The notes under the pieces: generated by a model
Told to the model about the DNA's origin: nothing
What the model saw: only the letters and a program-made list of their open reading frames with translations
The model's database searches: none
Part shown: positions 14,359 through 21,224 of the stretch, piece by piece
Position numbering within the stretch: position 1 is the stretch's first letter
Layout: every line of letters begins with the position of its first letter
From: JAAZIN01 sp033809435
Lineage (GTDB): Bacteria > Bacillota > Dethiobacteria > DTU022
Length of the DNA stretch: 21,599 nucleotides
Assembly: GCA_033809435.1 (NCBI GenBank)
Contig: JAPXLS010000015.1
Coordinates: 1-21,599 of the forward strand
Direction: 5' to 3'
Program-made: the position numbers and the translations under genes

Positions 14359-15190
14359 AGTGTTGGGCAAGGCTCGCCGTGAAAAATATGCCGTCGGCGC
14401 CTTCAACAGCAACAATATGGAGATTGTCCAGGCCATCGCCAGGGCGGCCGAGGAGGAAAAATCCCCGGTAATCATCCAGGCCAGTCAGGGCGCCATCAAA
14501 TATGCCGGACTGCAGTATATCGTGGCACTGGTCAATTTGGCCGCCGGCGAGGTATCCGTGCCGGTAGTGCTGCATCTGGATCATGGGACAAGTTTTGAAC
14601 AGGTGCTCCAATGTATCCGCCACGGTTTCTCCTCGGTGATGTTTGACGGGTCCCGGCACCCCCTGGAGGAGAACATCAGGCTCACAAAGAAAGTGGTCGA
14701 AATTGCTCATGCCGTAGGCGTTACCGTTGAGGGAGAGCTGGGGAAGATCGGCGGCACCGAGGATGATATCACCGTGAAAGATGCCGATGCTTTCTTCACC
14801 GATCCCGAAGAGGCCAAACGCTTTGCCGAAGAGACGGGTGTTGACGCCCTGGCCATCTCCATTGGTACGGCCCATGGCCGCTACAAGGGGGTGCCCCGAC
14901 TCGATTATGAACGCCTGAAAAAAATTCGCGAGATCATTCCCTGTCCCATTGTCCTGCACGGCTCTTCGGGTGTTCCGGACGAGAGTATTCGCAAGGCCGT
15001 CAGTCTGGGCGTACAAAAAATAAACATCGATACGAATATTCGGGAAGTTTTTGTCGGCGCCATCCGCCGCTATCTGCCGGAGCACCCCGATGAAATCGAT
15101 CCCCGCAATGTTCTTAAACCGGCCCGTGATGCGGCAACAGAAATCATTCGTGAAAAAATCCGCCTTTTCGGCTCTTCCAACAAGGGCTAG
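14336..15190 (+). CDS. fba: Class II (zinc-dependent) fructose-bisphosphate aldolase
   Basis: Class II aldolase cleaves fructose 1,6-bisphosphate to dihydroxyacetone phosphate and glyceraldehyde 3-phosphate. The 284 residues show AFNSNNMEIVQAI, LHLDHG (catalytic Asp and zinc His), VMFDGSRHPLEENI, VEGELGKIGGTEDD, SIGTAHGRYKG (zinc His), VLHGSSGVPD (zinc His) and KINIDTNIR for phosphate binding. This is the GatY/KbaY/FbaA-like class II family; tagatose-bisphosphate aldolase activity cannot be excluded, but the phosphofructokinase neighbour favours fructose bisphosphate. The start is ATG 14336, inside the end of pfp, with GAAGGAGG about 10 nt upstream. A strong terminator follows 21 nt after the stop. 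Confidence 0.95.
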   Translation: MPLVSLNEVLGKARREKYAVGAFNSNNMEIVQAIARAAEEEKSPVIIQASQGAIKYAGLQYIVALVNLAAGEVSVPVVLHLDHGTSFEQVLQCIRHGFSSVMFDGSRHPLEENIRLTKKVVEIAHAVGVTVEGELGKIGGTEDDITVKDADAFFTDPEEAKRFAEETGVDALAISIGTAHGRYKGVPRLDYERLKKIREIIPCPIVLHGSSGVPDESIRKAVSLGVQKINIDTNIREVFVGAIRRYLPEHPDEIDPRNVLKPARDAATEIIREKIRLFGSSNKG

Positions 15191-15211
15191 CCGGACCCTT
15201 GTTTCATTCCT

Positions 15212-15246
15212 CCTCTCCCCCCATGCGGGGAGAGGTTTCCTTTTTT
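15212..15246 (+). terminator. Strong intrinsic terminator after fba
   Basis: CCTCTCCCC (15212-15220) pairs perfectly over 9 bp with GGGGAGAGG (15227-15235) around CCATGC and is followed by TTTCCTTTTTT (15236-15246). It closes the forward glycolytic block and separates it from the convergent ECF operon, which stops 16 nt further on. Confidence 0.9.
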
Positions 15247-15261
15247 GGTGGCAGAGCAATC

Positions 15262-16089
15262 TCAGTACGGTCGTGCTATCACCAGGATCAGGGCTATTTG
15301 TATGGCGGCGAAGAGGATAAATATACACCAGGCAAAGTAATCGCTCTTGCTCATATGCAGCACTTTCATTTTTGTCCTGCCGGCCCCCCCGGTATAGCAG
15401 CGTGATTCCATGGCCGTGATCAGCTCATCTGCGCGCCTGAAGGCGTTGATGAACAGGGGGAGCAGAACAGGGAAGAGCTTGACTGTTCTCCGGATGAAGT
15501 TGCCGCGGTCAAAGGCCACGCCGCGCGCCATCTGCGCCTTGATGATCTTCTCCGCCTCCTCGGCCAGGGTGGGCACGAAGCGCAGTGCAATGACCATGGT
15601 CAGAGCCAGCTCCTGGGCGGGCACGCCGATTTTCTGCAGCGGCCGGAGCAGCGCCTCGGCGCCGTCCGTAAGTTCCACCGTGGAGGTGGTCAGGGTGAGT
15701 ATGGTCGTCACCAGGAAGAGCAGCAGCACCCGGATGGACATGAGCGTACCGATATGCAGCCCGGCATCGGTGGCACTCAGGATCCAGAAAGAAAAGATCT
15801 CTTTTGCCCCTGCCGGTTTCTGGAAAAAAATTTGAAACAGCCACATCATGGCCAGAAAGGGCAGCATTGGGCGCAGGCCCTTCAGGGCGAAGGGGACCGG
15901 TATCTTGGCCGTCAGGATCAGAGCCAGGGCGAAGGCGGCGAAAAAGGCATATGCAGTATAGTTGTATGTAAAAAGAAGCAGCGAGATCAACCCGGCGGCG
16001 CCCAGGAGTTTTGTCCGCGGATCCAGGCAGTGCAGTGCCGTATCACCGGGAAGATAGATTCCCAGGGTCAGATTTCTGGTCAGTTCCAA
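15262..16089 (-). CDS. ecfT: ECF transporter transmembrane component EcfT
   Basis: EcfT is the membrane scaffold that couples the two ATPases to the vitamin-binding S component. The 275-residue protein has several hydrophobic segments (about 28-45, 48-65, 70-90, 110-135, 250-272) and the two cytosolic coupling helices with their Arg-containing motifs: AQMARGVAFDRGN and AMESRCYTGGAGRTK, the second having SRC where ARG is usual. LDPRTKLL near the N-terminus is a family hallmark. TTG 16089 has GGGAGGG 8 nt upstream, and the gene overlaps the end of ecfA2 by 10 nt, so translation is coupled. It is the last gene of a reverse-strand S-A1-A2-T operon. Confidence 0.93.
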   Translation of the reverse strand: MELTRNLTLGIYLPGDTALHCLDPRTKLLGAAGLISLLLFTYNYTAYAFFAAFALALILTAKIPVPFALKGLRPMLPFLAMMWLFQIFFQKPAGAKEIFSFWILSATDAGLHIGTLMSIRVLLLFLVTTILTLTTSTVELTDGAEALLRPLQKIGVPAQELALTMVIALRFVPTLAEEAEKIIKAQMARGVAFDRGNFIRRTVKLFPVLLPLFINAFRRADELITAMESRCYTGGAGRTKMKVLHMSKSDYFAWCIFILFAAIQIALILVIARPY

Positions 16090-16955
16090 CTTCGGTTCCC
16101 TCCCGGGTTAGCCAAAGATTTCATGATTTCGGAAAGCGCCTCATCAACATTCAACACCTCTGCCGGAACATTGAACCCGCTTTGCCGCAGCTGCTGCATG
16201 ATCTCGACTACCTGGGGCGGCTCCAGGCCGATCTGCCGGAGCAGGCCCGCCCTGGCGAGAACTTCACGGGCCGGGCCGTCATTGATAATGCGGCCCCGGT
16301 CCATGACCACGATGCGCTCCACCAGGCGGGCCACATCATCCATGCTGTGAGAGATAAAGATCACCGTCATCTTTCTCTCCCGGTGCAGCTTTTCGATAAC
16401 GGCCAGTATCTCCCTGCGGCCGCCCGGATCCAGCCCCGCGGTGATCCCGTCCAGGATCAGGACCCGGGGACGGCAGGCCAGCACCCCGGCAATGGCGGTT
16501 CTTCTTTTCTGACCGCCGCTCAGGGCAAAGATATCCCGATTGTAAAATGTCTGCTCATCCAGTCCCACCAGGGCCATCGCCTCGCTGACCCTCTCCCGGA
16601 TCTCTTCCGGCGGTCGTTTCTGGCGCGTTGGCCCGAAGGCCACATCCTTGCCCACCGTGGTTTTGAAGAGCTGGTGTTCGGGGTTTTGAAAGACATAGCC
16701 CACCTCGAACCTGAGCTGCACCAGGTCGGTTTTACGATCGGCCGTATCCCGCCCGTCTATAAGCACCCGGCCGCTTTTGGGAATGAGGAGGGCATTCAAA
16801 TACTGCCCCAGCGTTGACTTTCCCGACTGCGAGGGGCCGATGATCCCCACAAATTCCCCGTCCTTTATTTCCAGGCTGATGTCATAAAGAGCCTGCCTGG
16901 CAAAGGGGGTTCCTTCTTTGTAGATATGATTTAAATGCTCGATTTCAATAGGCAT
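16080..16955 (-). CDS. ecfA2: ECF transporter ATPase EcfA2, catalytic Glu replaced by Gly
   Basis: This is one of two ATPases that drive the transporter. The 291 residues contain Walker A GPSQSGKST (40-48), the Q-loop Gln90 in VFQNPEHQLF, an intact signature LSGGQKRR (145-152), Walker B VLILD ending at Asp169, and the H-loop His203 in ISHSMDD. The residue after Walker B Asp, normally the catalytic Glu of LDEPT, is Gly170: the segment reads LDGITAGLDP, codon GGG on the reverse strand. EcfA2-type C-terminal residues follow. ATP hydrolysis at the site built from this Walker B should be impaired. It overlaps ecfA1 by 25 nt and ecfT by 10 nt. Family assignment is sure. Confidence 0.93.
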   Translation of the reverse strand: MPIEIEHLNHIYKEGTPFARQALYDISLEIKDGEFVGIIGPSQSGKSTLGQYLNALLIPKSGRVLIDGRDTADRKTDLVQLRFEVGYVFQNPEHQLFKTTVGKDVAFGPTRQKRPPEEIRERVSEAMALVGLDEQTFYNRDIFALSGGQKRRTAIAGVLACRPRVLILDGITAGLDPGGRREILAVIEKLHRERKMTVIFISHSMDDVARLVERIVVMDRGRIINDGPAREVLARAGLLRQIGLEPPQVVEIMQQLRQSGFNVPAEVLNVDEALSEIMKSLANPGGNRSWN

Positions 16956-17785
16956 AGGCTGTTTACAAGCTCCTCCGCGTGCAGTATGCCCGGGGCCAGG
17001 GGAAAACCTTTTTCCCTGAGCCCGCCGGCCAGCTGCGCCGCCACGGGAATGTCCAGGCCCGCCTTTTCCAGCAGCTCGATCCGGCTGAATATATTCCCGG
17101 GGGGACCATCCGCCAATATTTCACCCTCATTCATGACCACTACCCGCCCGAATTGAACCGCTTCGCTCATGAAGTGAGTGATGAAGACTATGGCAATTCC
17201 CTCTTCCCGGTTCAGCCTCTTCAGGCTTTCCAGAACCTGTCTTCGGCTGAGCGGATCCAGCAGGGCGGTGGGTTCATCCAGGACAATGCAATCGGGTTTC
17301 ATGGCCAGCACTCCGGCGATGGCCACGAGCTGTTTTTGGCCTTCCGAGAGATGGCTGATCGGTTCACGGCGGTATGTCAACAGGTTCAGCGTGGCCAGCG
17401 CATGATTGACCCGCCGCCTGATCTCCGGCGGGGGCACTCCCAAATTTTCGGGACCAAAGGCTACATCCTCCTCCACGATGGAGCTGACCAGCTGGTTGTC
17501 GGGGTTTTGAAAAACCATCCCCACTTTTTTGCGGATCGCTTTCAACTGCTCCCCGCTGCTGCCGCAGGTGGATACACCATCAACAAGCACATCACCCGTG
17601 GTGGGGAGAAGCAGCCCGTTGAAATGGCGGGCCAGGGTGGATTTGCCCGAACCGTTCCGGCCGATTATGGCTGTGAATTCGCCTCTATTTATATACAGAT
17701 CGATCCCTTTCAGAGCCGCCACCGGATTTTCAGTTTCGGCTCCGTAGTTGAAGCAGACCTCCTTGAATGCAATCAGGCGATCCAA
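16931..17785 (-). CDS. ecfA1: ECF transporter ATPase EcfA1
   Basis: This is the partner ATPase of EcfA2. The 284 residues show Walker A GRNGSGKST (42-50), Q-loop Gln93 (VFQNPDNQLV), Walker B IVLDEPT with Asp170 and the catalytic Glu171, and H-loop His204 (ITHFMSEA). The signature is LSEGQKQL (146-153) instead of LSGGQKQR: the first Gly pair is broken by Glu148 and the usual Arg is Leu. TTG 17785 is preferred because GGAGGT lies 5 nt upstream and the protein then begins directly with the ATPase fold; the frame extends to 17860 but would overlap the S component and add residues without family similarity. It lies 34 nt after the S-component gene. Confidence 0.92.
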   Translation of the reverse strand: MDRLIAFKEVCFNYGAETENPVAALKGIDLYINRGEFTAIIGRNGSGKSTLARHFNGLLLPTTGDVLVDGVSTCGSSGEQLKAIRKKVGMVFQNPDNQLVSSIVEEDVAFGPENLGVPPPEIRRRVNHALATLNLLTYRREPISHLSEGQKQLVAIAGVLAMKPDCIVLDEPTALLDPLSRRQVLESLKRLNREEGIAIVFITHFMSEAVQFGRVVVMNEGEILADGPPGNIFSRIELLEKAGLDIPVAAQLAGGLREKGFPLAPGILHAEELVNSLCLLKSSI

Positions 17786-17819
17786 GACTGACCTCCGTAA
17801 AAAGCCCGAAACCCTTGAC

Positions 17820-18377
17820 TCAAGATAGGGCTCCGCGCGTTTTGCCGCTGTTGTCTTCAAAGCCCCTGATCCGCTGCAGCCCCATAACCAGGACTACAGT
17901 AATGATGGTACCGATGACCAGCTCGATAATGCCGTGAGAAACAGCGATCACCACGGCGCCGGCCAGAGGAAGGTAACCCCGCAGCACGATCATCCCCAGC
18001 ACCAGGACGGTATTGGTGGCGCTGCCCACTGCTCCGCCCAGGGCCGCGCCCAGCACCCGGTTGATCCGCCTTGTCGCCGCGTAGGCATAGTAGGCGAAAA
18101 CACCGATAAACAGCCGCGGCAGGATGGCCACCAGGGGATCTGCAAAGAGCGGGTTGTCCGCTTTCAGAAAGCTGATGATTCCGAAGATGAGTCCGATCAG
18201 CAGGCCGGCAACGGGGCCTTCCAGGATTCCCCCGAGTATGGCCGGGATATGCATGATCGTCATATTCCCCGCCGGGGTGGGAGCGGGGATGAAGCCGAGA
18301 AAGGGGATATAGCCCATCAGAATAGCAATAGCTCCCAGAATTCCCGATACAACGATTTTACGCGTTGTCAGTTTCAC
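17820..18377 (-). CDS. ECF transporter substrate-binding S component, ligand unknown
   Basis: S components are small membrane proteins that bind a vitamin or similar nutrient and toggle in the membrane when docked to EcfT. The 185 residues carry about six hydrophobic segments, the conserved block IPFLGFIPAPTPAGNMTIMHIPAILGG, EGPVAGLLIGLIFGIISFL, DPLVAILPRLFIGVFAYYAY and a final SHGIIELVIGTIITVVL. This matches the broad ECF-S family that includes several uncharacterised members. The ligand cannot be read from sequence and no riboswitch is seen upstream. GTG 18377 was chosen because AGGGGAG lies 8 nt upstream; TTG 18380 and TTG 18401 are alternatives. It is the first gene of the reverse operon S-A1-A2-T, so a dedicated transporter is likely. 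Confidence 0.88.
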   Translation of the reverse strand: MKLTTRKIVVSGILGAIAILMGYIPFLGFIPAPTPAGNMTIMHIPAILGGILEGPVAGLLIGLIFGIISFLKADNPLFADPLVAILPRLFIGVFAYYAYAATRRINRVLGAALGGAVGSATNTVLVLGMIVLRGYLPLAGAVVIAVSHGIIELVIGTIITVVLVMGLQRIRGFEDNSGKTRGALS

Positions 18378-18721
18378 CAAGATTCTCCCCTCTATGATCA
18401 AATGTAGAGAAAAGATAACAAGGTCTAATTCTACATAAATCGCCCGATCCCTTCATCCTACAAAGTTACAATATATACGACCTTCACCGACTAGTTGGAA
18501 TCATCATAAGATTATTCGGGAAAAGCTTCAGCGCGCGTAAGGGCCTGCGCCGTAAAGATGCACTGTGATCCCCTGGACCCCCTGCCGCGGACTTTATCAA
18601 GCATATTGGCTGCACTCCGGATATGAGGAGGGCGCTACCAATTTTCGGGTGAATTAGATATAATCTAAGAAAAGGTATCTTTTGAATAAACTGAATAAAT
18701 CTATGGGGAGGCCGATTATAA
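18378..18721. other. Intergenic region between divergent ECF and comFB units
   Basis: About 340 nt with no credible gene. The forward side holds a TATAAT overlapping a perfect palindrome (see next entry), an AAAAG/CTTTT inverted repeat at 18670-18683 and the comFB ribosome binding site GGGGAGG (18705-18711). On the reverse side TAGAAT about 50 nt before the S-component gene could be a -10, but no good -35 is placed. I see no TPP, FMN, cobalamin or c-di-GMP riboswitch. The stretch 18481-18640 shows nothing I can interpret. Confidence 0.5.
18654..18668 (+). promoter_or_regulatory. Palindrome TTAGAT-ATA-ATCTAA overlapping a -10 element
   Basis: TTAGATATAATCTAA is a perfect 6-3-6 inverted repeat containing TATAAT (18659-18664), 57 nt before comFB. 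A matching -35 is poor (TACCAA at 17 bp), which fits an activated or alternative promoter. Binding of a dimeric regulator here would hide the -10, so this is a candidate operator. Confidence 0.45.
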
Positions 18722-18997
18722 ATGAGCAGGCTGGTAAATATCATGGAGAAAATGGTTTTTAACACCATTGACGAGCTTGCCAGGGATCATCAGTTTTGCA
18801 ATTGCCCGCAATGCCGGATGGACATTGCCGCCCTTGCCCTGAACAACCTTCCGCACCACTATGTGGTAACATCGAGGGGAGAAGCATACAGCCGGACCGA
18901 CTGGCTGGAGATACAAAAAAATGTAGATGTGGTCAGTGCGGTTTATAACGCCATCAAGGTAGTACAGAGCGCGCCGCGGCATAACCAGGCCGACTAA
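18722..18997 (+). CDS. comFB: ComFB-domain protein, likely cyclic-dinucleotide receptor
   Basis: The 91-residue protein is one ComFB domain: VNIMEKMVFNTIDEL at 5-19, the Cys cluster CNCPQC (26-31), MDIAALALNNLPHHYVVT (33-50) and a helical tail. ComFB proteins were long known only as late-competence products; recent work describes family members as receptors for c-di-GMP and c-di-AMP (known for the family, not shown here). The C-x-C-x-x-C cluster could hold a metal. The start is ATG 18722 with GGGGAGG 10 nt upstream. It precedes fapA by 14 nt and then flagellar genes, so a role in second-messenger control of motility is more likely than one in DNA uptake. Confidence 0.85.
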   Translation: MSRLVNIMEKMVFNTIDELARDHQFCNCPQCRMDIAALALNNLPHHYVVTSRGEAYSRTDWLEIQKNVDVVSAVYNAIKVVQSAPRHNQAD

Positions 18998-19011
18998 GGG
19001 GGTAATAAATA

Positions 19012-20814
19012 ATGGAATCTGGAAATGGCGGAGATCTGCAATGCCTGGCCGGGGTCTCCGGGGGCCGGCTAATTGTATCGGGCCCGTCCGGGGAAGAGAG
19101 CGGGGAAGGGGCGGTGGTTACCCCGGGAGAAGGAATTTTGCTCCGGGTGAACGGCCTTGAAGTAACAGAGAGCTTTCAGATTTACCCCCGCGATACAGTT
19201 GAGGTAGTGCCCCTCAAGTTTCAGGTACCGGCCCGGGTAGAGGTAAGGGTTGCGCCCGACGGGATGGCTGCAGAAGCAGTCTATTATCCGCCTCTCATCA
19301 TATCCTACGTTATCCCTGATCAACCGCCTGCTCCAGCCCTGATCATTTCCGCAGTAAAATCCGAAGAGAACGCCGGTTCCGGGTCGGATCTTTCCCTGGA
19401 AGAGATAAAAATTGATTTGCAGGCCAATGGGGTGGTGTTTGGCCTTGATGATGAGGCCCTGCCCGGGCTTCTTTCGGATTCCGGCAGCTGGCAGCAGGTT
19501 GCAGCGGGGCGCCCTCCGGTACCGGGCCGGGACGGTTACATTGAACCTTTATTTAAAATGGGTCTGCAGCGCGTTGATTATGACCATGGGGAAGTCCGGG
19601 TTGACTACCGGAAGCGCTATGAAATACCGCAGGTGGAAAAGGGCCGGGTCATTGCCCGGGTCTATCCGCCGCGGTCAGGTGTGCCGGGCATGACCGTAAG
19701 GGGGGAAGAGATTCACCCGAAACCGGTATACCCTGTAGAGGTGCGCTGTGAAGCAGGAGCTGCCCTGGGCTATGGCGGGAGCGAGATAAGGGCTTTATGC
19801 ACCGGGGTGCCCCTTTGCAGGCGGCGGGGGAAGCAGGTTTTGATCGGGGTGGACGATATTTATCGACATCAGGGCGATGTTGATATGGAAAGCGGCCACC
19901 TTGTCTTTGAGGGCCATTTAAGAATTGCAGGCGGGATCAAGGAGGGGCTGCGGGTCAGGGCCGATGGCGATCTGGAGATTGAAGGGAACAGCTCCGGCGC
20001 CGAGATAACTGCCGGCGGGAATGTTATCTTCAGGAAGAATTGTGTAAAATGCCGGGTTCGCGCAGGGTCGCTGTCGCTGCAGATAAAGGAGTTCAATTTG
20101 CTCTGCAGCGATCTTATTGATAAACTGGATCTCGCTGTTAAAATAGGGCGGGAGCTCATTGATGAGCTGCAGAGGCGGGGCTCATACACGGAAAGCCAGA
20201 TAAATATCATGCTGCGCTCCCTGATGCAAAAGAAAATACCCGATCTTCTTGAGCAGAGCAAAAAGACATACACTTCAAGCCGGGCCCTGCCCCTTGAACA
20301 GTCCGGGACCATGGGGCCGGCCCTGAAAGATCTTTACCGTTACTTGCAGGGCGGCGGAAGGCCCTTCTCCCTGCAGGGATTAAAAAAATTGTATGACTCC
20401 CTCACCGGGGAGGGGTTGGTATTGCGAGGCGCCGGGAGGGATGATGCCTCAATCTCGGTGCACTACGTCCAGAACAGCGATCTCTGCTGCCCGGGCAATA
20501 TTCATGTTGGCGGTCCCGGTGCGTACAATTCCATTTTTGTTTGCGGCGGCGAGGTTCATGTGGATCGTATTTTCAGAGGGGGCAGCATCAAGGCAGAGGG
20601 CGATATTTACATCGGCGAAGCCGGCGTCCCCAGGCCCACGAAGATGCAGGGTTTGATCGAAACGGACAGCGGAAGGAAAATACGGCTGGGGCGGGTTTAC
20701 GAGAATACAAGAATAAAGATTGGAAAGCCCGAGCTTTGCCTGGAAAATAATTTGAGCAATGTTCAGCTATTTCTGGATCAGGAAGGTGATATCAGGATCA
20801 GTCCCTGGAGTTGA
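19012..20814 (+). CDS. fapA: FapA/DUF342 family protein (flagellar assembly protein A type)
   Basis: The 600 residues begin with a short N-terminal domain (LIVSGPSGEE...VTPGEGILLRVNG), followed by the DUF342 region from about residue 125: IKIDLQANGVVFGL, a PVPGRDGYIEPLF segment, YPPRSGVPGMTVRGEEI, then Gly-rich beta-helical repeats (DVDMESGHLVFEGHLRIAGGIKEGLRVRADGDLEIEG; NIHVGGPGAYNSIFVCGGEVHVDRIFRGGSIKAEGDIYIG). A helical, probably coiled-coil insertion lies at about 360-425. FapA proteins are cytosolic and are linked to flagellum placement or assembly in some bacteria and to unknown roles in others. The start is ATG 19012 behind GGGGG. It lies 14 nt after comFB and before flgM/flgN, supporting a motility role. 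Family is sure, mechanism is not. Confidence 0.88.
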   Translation: MESGNGGDLQCLAGVSGGRLIVSGPSGEESGEGAVVTPGEGILLRVNGLEVTESFQIYPRDTVEVVPLKFQVPARVEVRVAPDGMAAEAVYYPPLIISYVIPDQPPAPALIISAVKSEENAGSGSDLSLEEIKIDLQANGVVFGLDDEALPGLLSDSGSWQQVAAGRPPVPGRDGYIEPLFKMGLQRVDYDHGEVRVDYRKRYEIPQVEKGRVIARVYPPRSGVPGMTVRGEEIHPKPVYPVEVRCEAGAALGYGGSEIRALCTGVPLCRRRGKQVLIGVDDIYRHQGDVDMESGHLVFEGHLRIAGGIKEGLRVRADGDLEIEGNSSGAEITAGGNVIFRKNCVKCRVRAGSLSLQIKEFNLLCSDLIDKLDLAVKIGRELIDELQRRGSYTESQINIMLRSLMQKKIPDLLEQSKKTYTSSRALPLEQSGTMGPALKDLYRYLQGGGRPFSLQGLKKLYDSLTGEGLVLRGAGRDDASISVHYVQNSDLCCPGNIHVGGPGAYNSIFVCGGEVHVDRIFRGGSIKAEGDIYIGEAGVPRPTKMQGLIETDSGRKIRLGRVYENTRIKIGKPELCLENNLSNVQLFLDQEGDIRISPWS

Positions 20815-20825
20815 TACCTGTCCCT

Positions 20826-20851
20826 TAAAACTTTATTACATTTGCCGAAGA
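20826..20851 (+). promoter_or_regulatory. Sigma-28 (SigD/FliA) type promoter before flgM
   Basis: TAAA (20826-20829), a 14-nt spacer and GCCGAAGA (20844-20851) match the SigD pattern TAAA-N14/16-GCCGATAT at ten of twelve positions. It lies 55 nt before flgM, whose product inhibits sigma-28, so it would form the classic negative feedback loop. Confidence 0.7.
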
Positions 20852-20906
20852 TCAATCATAGAGGGTTATGAAAGGCCGTCCATTCCAGGGAAGTGAGTTG
20901 TGAGCC

Positions 20907-21224
20907 ATGGAGATACGATCTTTGTATAAGTTGCTTTTGAACCGGCTTCGTGAGCCCGGACAGGGGGTGCAGCCGCCTCCGGAAGAAAAGGCTGCTGCCT
21001 CTCCAACCTCCCCGGGCGATCGGCGTGAACTGTCAAACCTTTTGGCTGCTCTGCAGGAAGCGGAGCGCCTGGAGGGGCGGAATGATCCGCCGGATGCCGC
21101 CCGCTTGAAGGAGCTGCAAGAAGAAATAGATCAAGGTATTTACGAGATTGACGCGCGCAAGGTGGCTGAAGCCATGCTGCGCTCACCTGAAGATCGCCCT
21201 GCCCGGAGGGGGAAAGGCAGATGA
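20907..21224 (+). CDS. flgM: Anti-sigma-28 factor FlgM
   Basis: FlgM binds and inhibits the flagellar sigma factor until the hook is finished and FlgM is exported. The 105-residue protein has a Pro/Ala-rich, probably disordered N-terminal half, and a C-terminal half with the family motif RLKELQEEIDQGIYEIDARKVAEAML (about 71-96), matching the xxIxxGxYxVDxxKVAxxxL pattern. Its start ATG 20907 has only a weak ribosome binding site (GGGAAG, about 14 nt away), suggesting low translation. Its stop overlaps the flgN start (ATGA), and a sigma-28 promoter lies upstream. The short family motif makes this a good but not absolute call. Confidence 0.85.
   Translation: MEIRSLYKLLLNRLREPGQGVQPPPEEKAAASPTSPGDRRELSNLLAALQEAERLEGRNDPPDAARLKELQEEIDQGIYEIDARKVAEAMLRSPEDRPARRGKGR

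Noticed and set aside
16979..17791. Forward open frames opposite ecfA1 and ecfA2
   Set aside because: Antisense to well-supported ATPase genes; composition is biased (Gln/His/Arg-rich) and no motif is present.
18402..18480. Riboswitch before the ECF S-component gene
   Set aside because: None of the conserved cores of TPP, FMN, cobalamin, THF or preQ1 riboswitches could be found on the reverse strand.
18711..18718. GCCGATTA before comFB as a sigma-28 -10 element
   Set aside because: The nearest TAAA boxes lie 11 or 20 nt upstream instead of 14-16, and the site touches the ribosome binding region, leaving almost no leader.
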